64,000 nucleotides of DNA from positions 1 through 64,000 of the forward strand of contig NZ_LVJR01000023.1 in assembly GCF_001617365.1 (NCBI RefSeq), written 5' to 3'. The notes under the pieces are model-generated. The model saw only the letters and a list, made by a program, of their open reading frames with translations, made no database searches and was not told the origin of the DNA. How positions within the stretch are numbered: the first letter of the stretch is position 1; each line of letters starts with the position of its first letter. This DNA comes from Rhodanobacter sp. FW104-R8 (GTDB taxonomy: Bacteria > Pseudomonadota > Gammaproteobacteria > Xanthomonadales > Rhodanobacteraceae). Shown in pieces: positions 63,264 through 64,000 of the stretch. The position numbers and the translations under genes were made by a program.

Positions 63264-64000
63264 AACTGCAGGACTTCCACGTCGAGCCCGCCGACTGGTC
63301 GCGCACCGACCAGCGCAGCGCCCTGCTCGATCTGCGCGAGGTCGTGTTCATCCGGGAACAGGGGGTGCCCGAGCAGCGCGAGCGCGACGGACTGGATGCG
63401 GACTGCTGGCACGTGCTGGCGCGCGACGAGGCCGGCCAGCCGATCGGCTGCGGCCGGCTCACGCCGCAGCACAAGATCGGCCGCATGGCGGTGCTGCCGG
63501 CGTGGCGCGGTCGCGGCGTCGGCATGGCGCTGCTGCGCGAACTGGTCGCCCGCGCCCGCGCGCTGGGCTGGCCGCAGGTGGCGCTGGATGCCCAGGTCGG
63601 CGCGATCGGCTTCTACGAACGCCAGGGTTTCACCGCATTCGGCGACGAGTTCGAGGACGCCGGCCTGCCGCACCGGGCCATGCGTCTCGAACTGCCCGCG
63701 GCTGCCGGCCTGCGGGAGCCGCCGCGCGACGGCATCGCCCTGCCCACCGGCAGCCGCAGCGAGATCGCCGCCGCGCGCCTGCTACTGCTCGGCGACGCCC
63801 GCCACCGGCTCTCCATCCGCCTGCCGCTGCTGGAGAGCGACTGCTACGCCAGCACGGAGGAACTGGCCGAGTTGCGGCGCATCGCGAACTCCGGCCGCGC
63901 CGCGCAAATCCGCATCCTGCTGCACGACGCGGCCGCGGCCCAGCGCGACGACCACCGCCTGATCGCGCTGGCGCAGCGCCTGTCCAGTGCGATCCAGATC
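63260..64000 (+). CDS. GNAT acetyltransferase with C-terminal extra domain (cut by window edge)
   Basis: At least 247 residues. Residues 1-145 form a GNAT domain (LREVVFIREQGVPEQRERDGLDADCWHVLA; acetyl-CoA loop IGRMAVLPAWRGRGVGMALL; AIGFYERQGFTAFGDEFEDAG). A second domain begins near 160 (GSRSEIAAARLLLLGDARHRLSIRLP) and runs out of the window. The ATG overlaps the upstream stop as ATGA. Substrate unknown. Confidence 0.88.
   Translation, partial: MKLQDFHVEPADWSRTDQRSALLDLREVVFIREQGVPEQRERDGLDADCWHVLARDEAGQPIGCGRLTPQHKIGRMAVLPAWRGRGVGMALLRELVARARALGWPQVALDAQVGAIGFYERQGFTAFGDEFEDAGLPHRAMRLELPAAAGLREPPRDGIALPTGSRSEIAAARLLLLGDARHRLSIRLPLLESDCYASTEELAELRRIANSGRAAQIRILLHDAAAAQRDDHRLIALAQRLSSAIQI

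Overview
The window is a high-GC gammaproteobacterial sequence that looks like Xanthomonadales/Rhodanobacteraceae (Rhodanobacter or Dyella-like). That assignment is an inference from a CopL-type copper cluster, the cysG/cysH/cysI/cysJ sulfate-assimilation block and the general codon style; no rRNA or tRNA gene is present to confirm it. About 51 kb of mobile metal-resistance DNA abuts about 12 kb of ordinary chromosome.

Region 1 (1-15263) is a copper/silver island read leftward. In order of transcription it holds a secreted CusF-like protein, CopL, CopA multicopper oxidase, CopB, a cytochrome c-NTF2 fusion, a DUF411 lipoprotein, a Cu P-type ATPase, a Cys/Met-rich secreted protein, and a CusC-CusB-CusA efflux system cut by the left edge. 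It ends in a divergent tyrosine-recombinase/KfrA-like pair (tnpS/tnpT) with a resolution site between them, and a 38-bp Tn3-type terminal repeat at 15226-15263. This repeat has interrupted a patatin gene and supplies its stop codon.

Region 2 (15246-25474) is a mercury island with three separate MerR-type promoters, each with the diagnostic 19-bp spacer. One drives merT-P-C-(33-aa peptide)-A-D-E followed by a truncated haemoglobin and a flavin disulfide reductase. The second drives a complete bufferin cassette: DUF2282 precursor bufA, DUF692 maturase bufB and DUF2063 partner bufC. Bufferins are ribosomally made, post-translationally modified metal-binding peptides. The third lies next to the divergent merR and drives an unknown Cys-containing protein plus a BFD-type 2Fe-2S protein. 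A bufferin under mercury control is the most interesting content here.

Region 3 (25555-31375) has an unknown gene, a Tn3-family transposase, and a second, inverted copy of the tnpT/res/tnpS/orf102 module with tnpT truncated. The two res sites face each other about 15.7 kb apart across the mercury/bufferin segment, so site-specific inversion is conceivable.

Region 4 (31433-49780) looks like the cargo of the second tnpS/T-type element. A leftward gene train encodes a GT2 glycosyltransferase, a GT39 glycosyltransferase, TolC, an RND adaptor, an RND pump, a response regulator, a histidine kinase with a poorly recognisable ATP-binding domain, an MFS transporter, GtrA and a second GT39 enzyme. An IS5-family element with a CTAA target duplication splits the train before the last gene. 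A second Tn3-family transposase (46706-49699) and a truncated ISL3-family element close the mobile part.

Region 5 (51061-64000) is chromosomal: a truncated membrane-protein gene, gstA with a divergent HxlR regulator, cysK, cysG, a CysB-like LysR regulator, cysH-cysI-cysJ, a TSUP permease, a ribosomal-oxygenase-like cupin protein and a GNAT acetyltransferase cut by the right edge.
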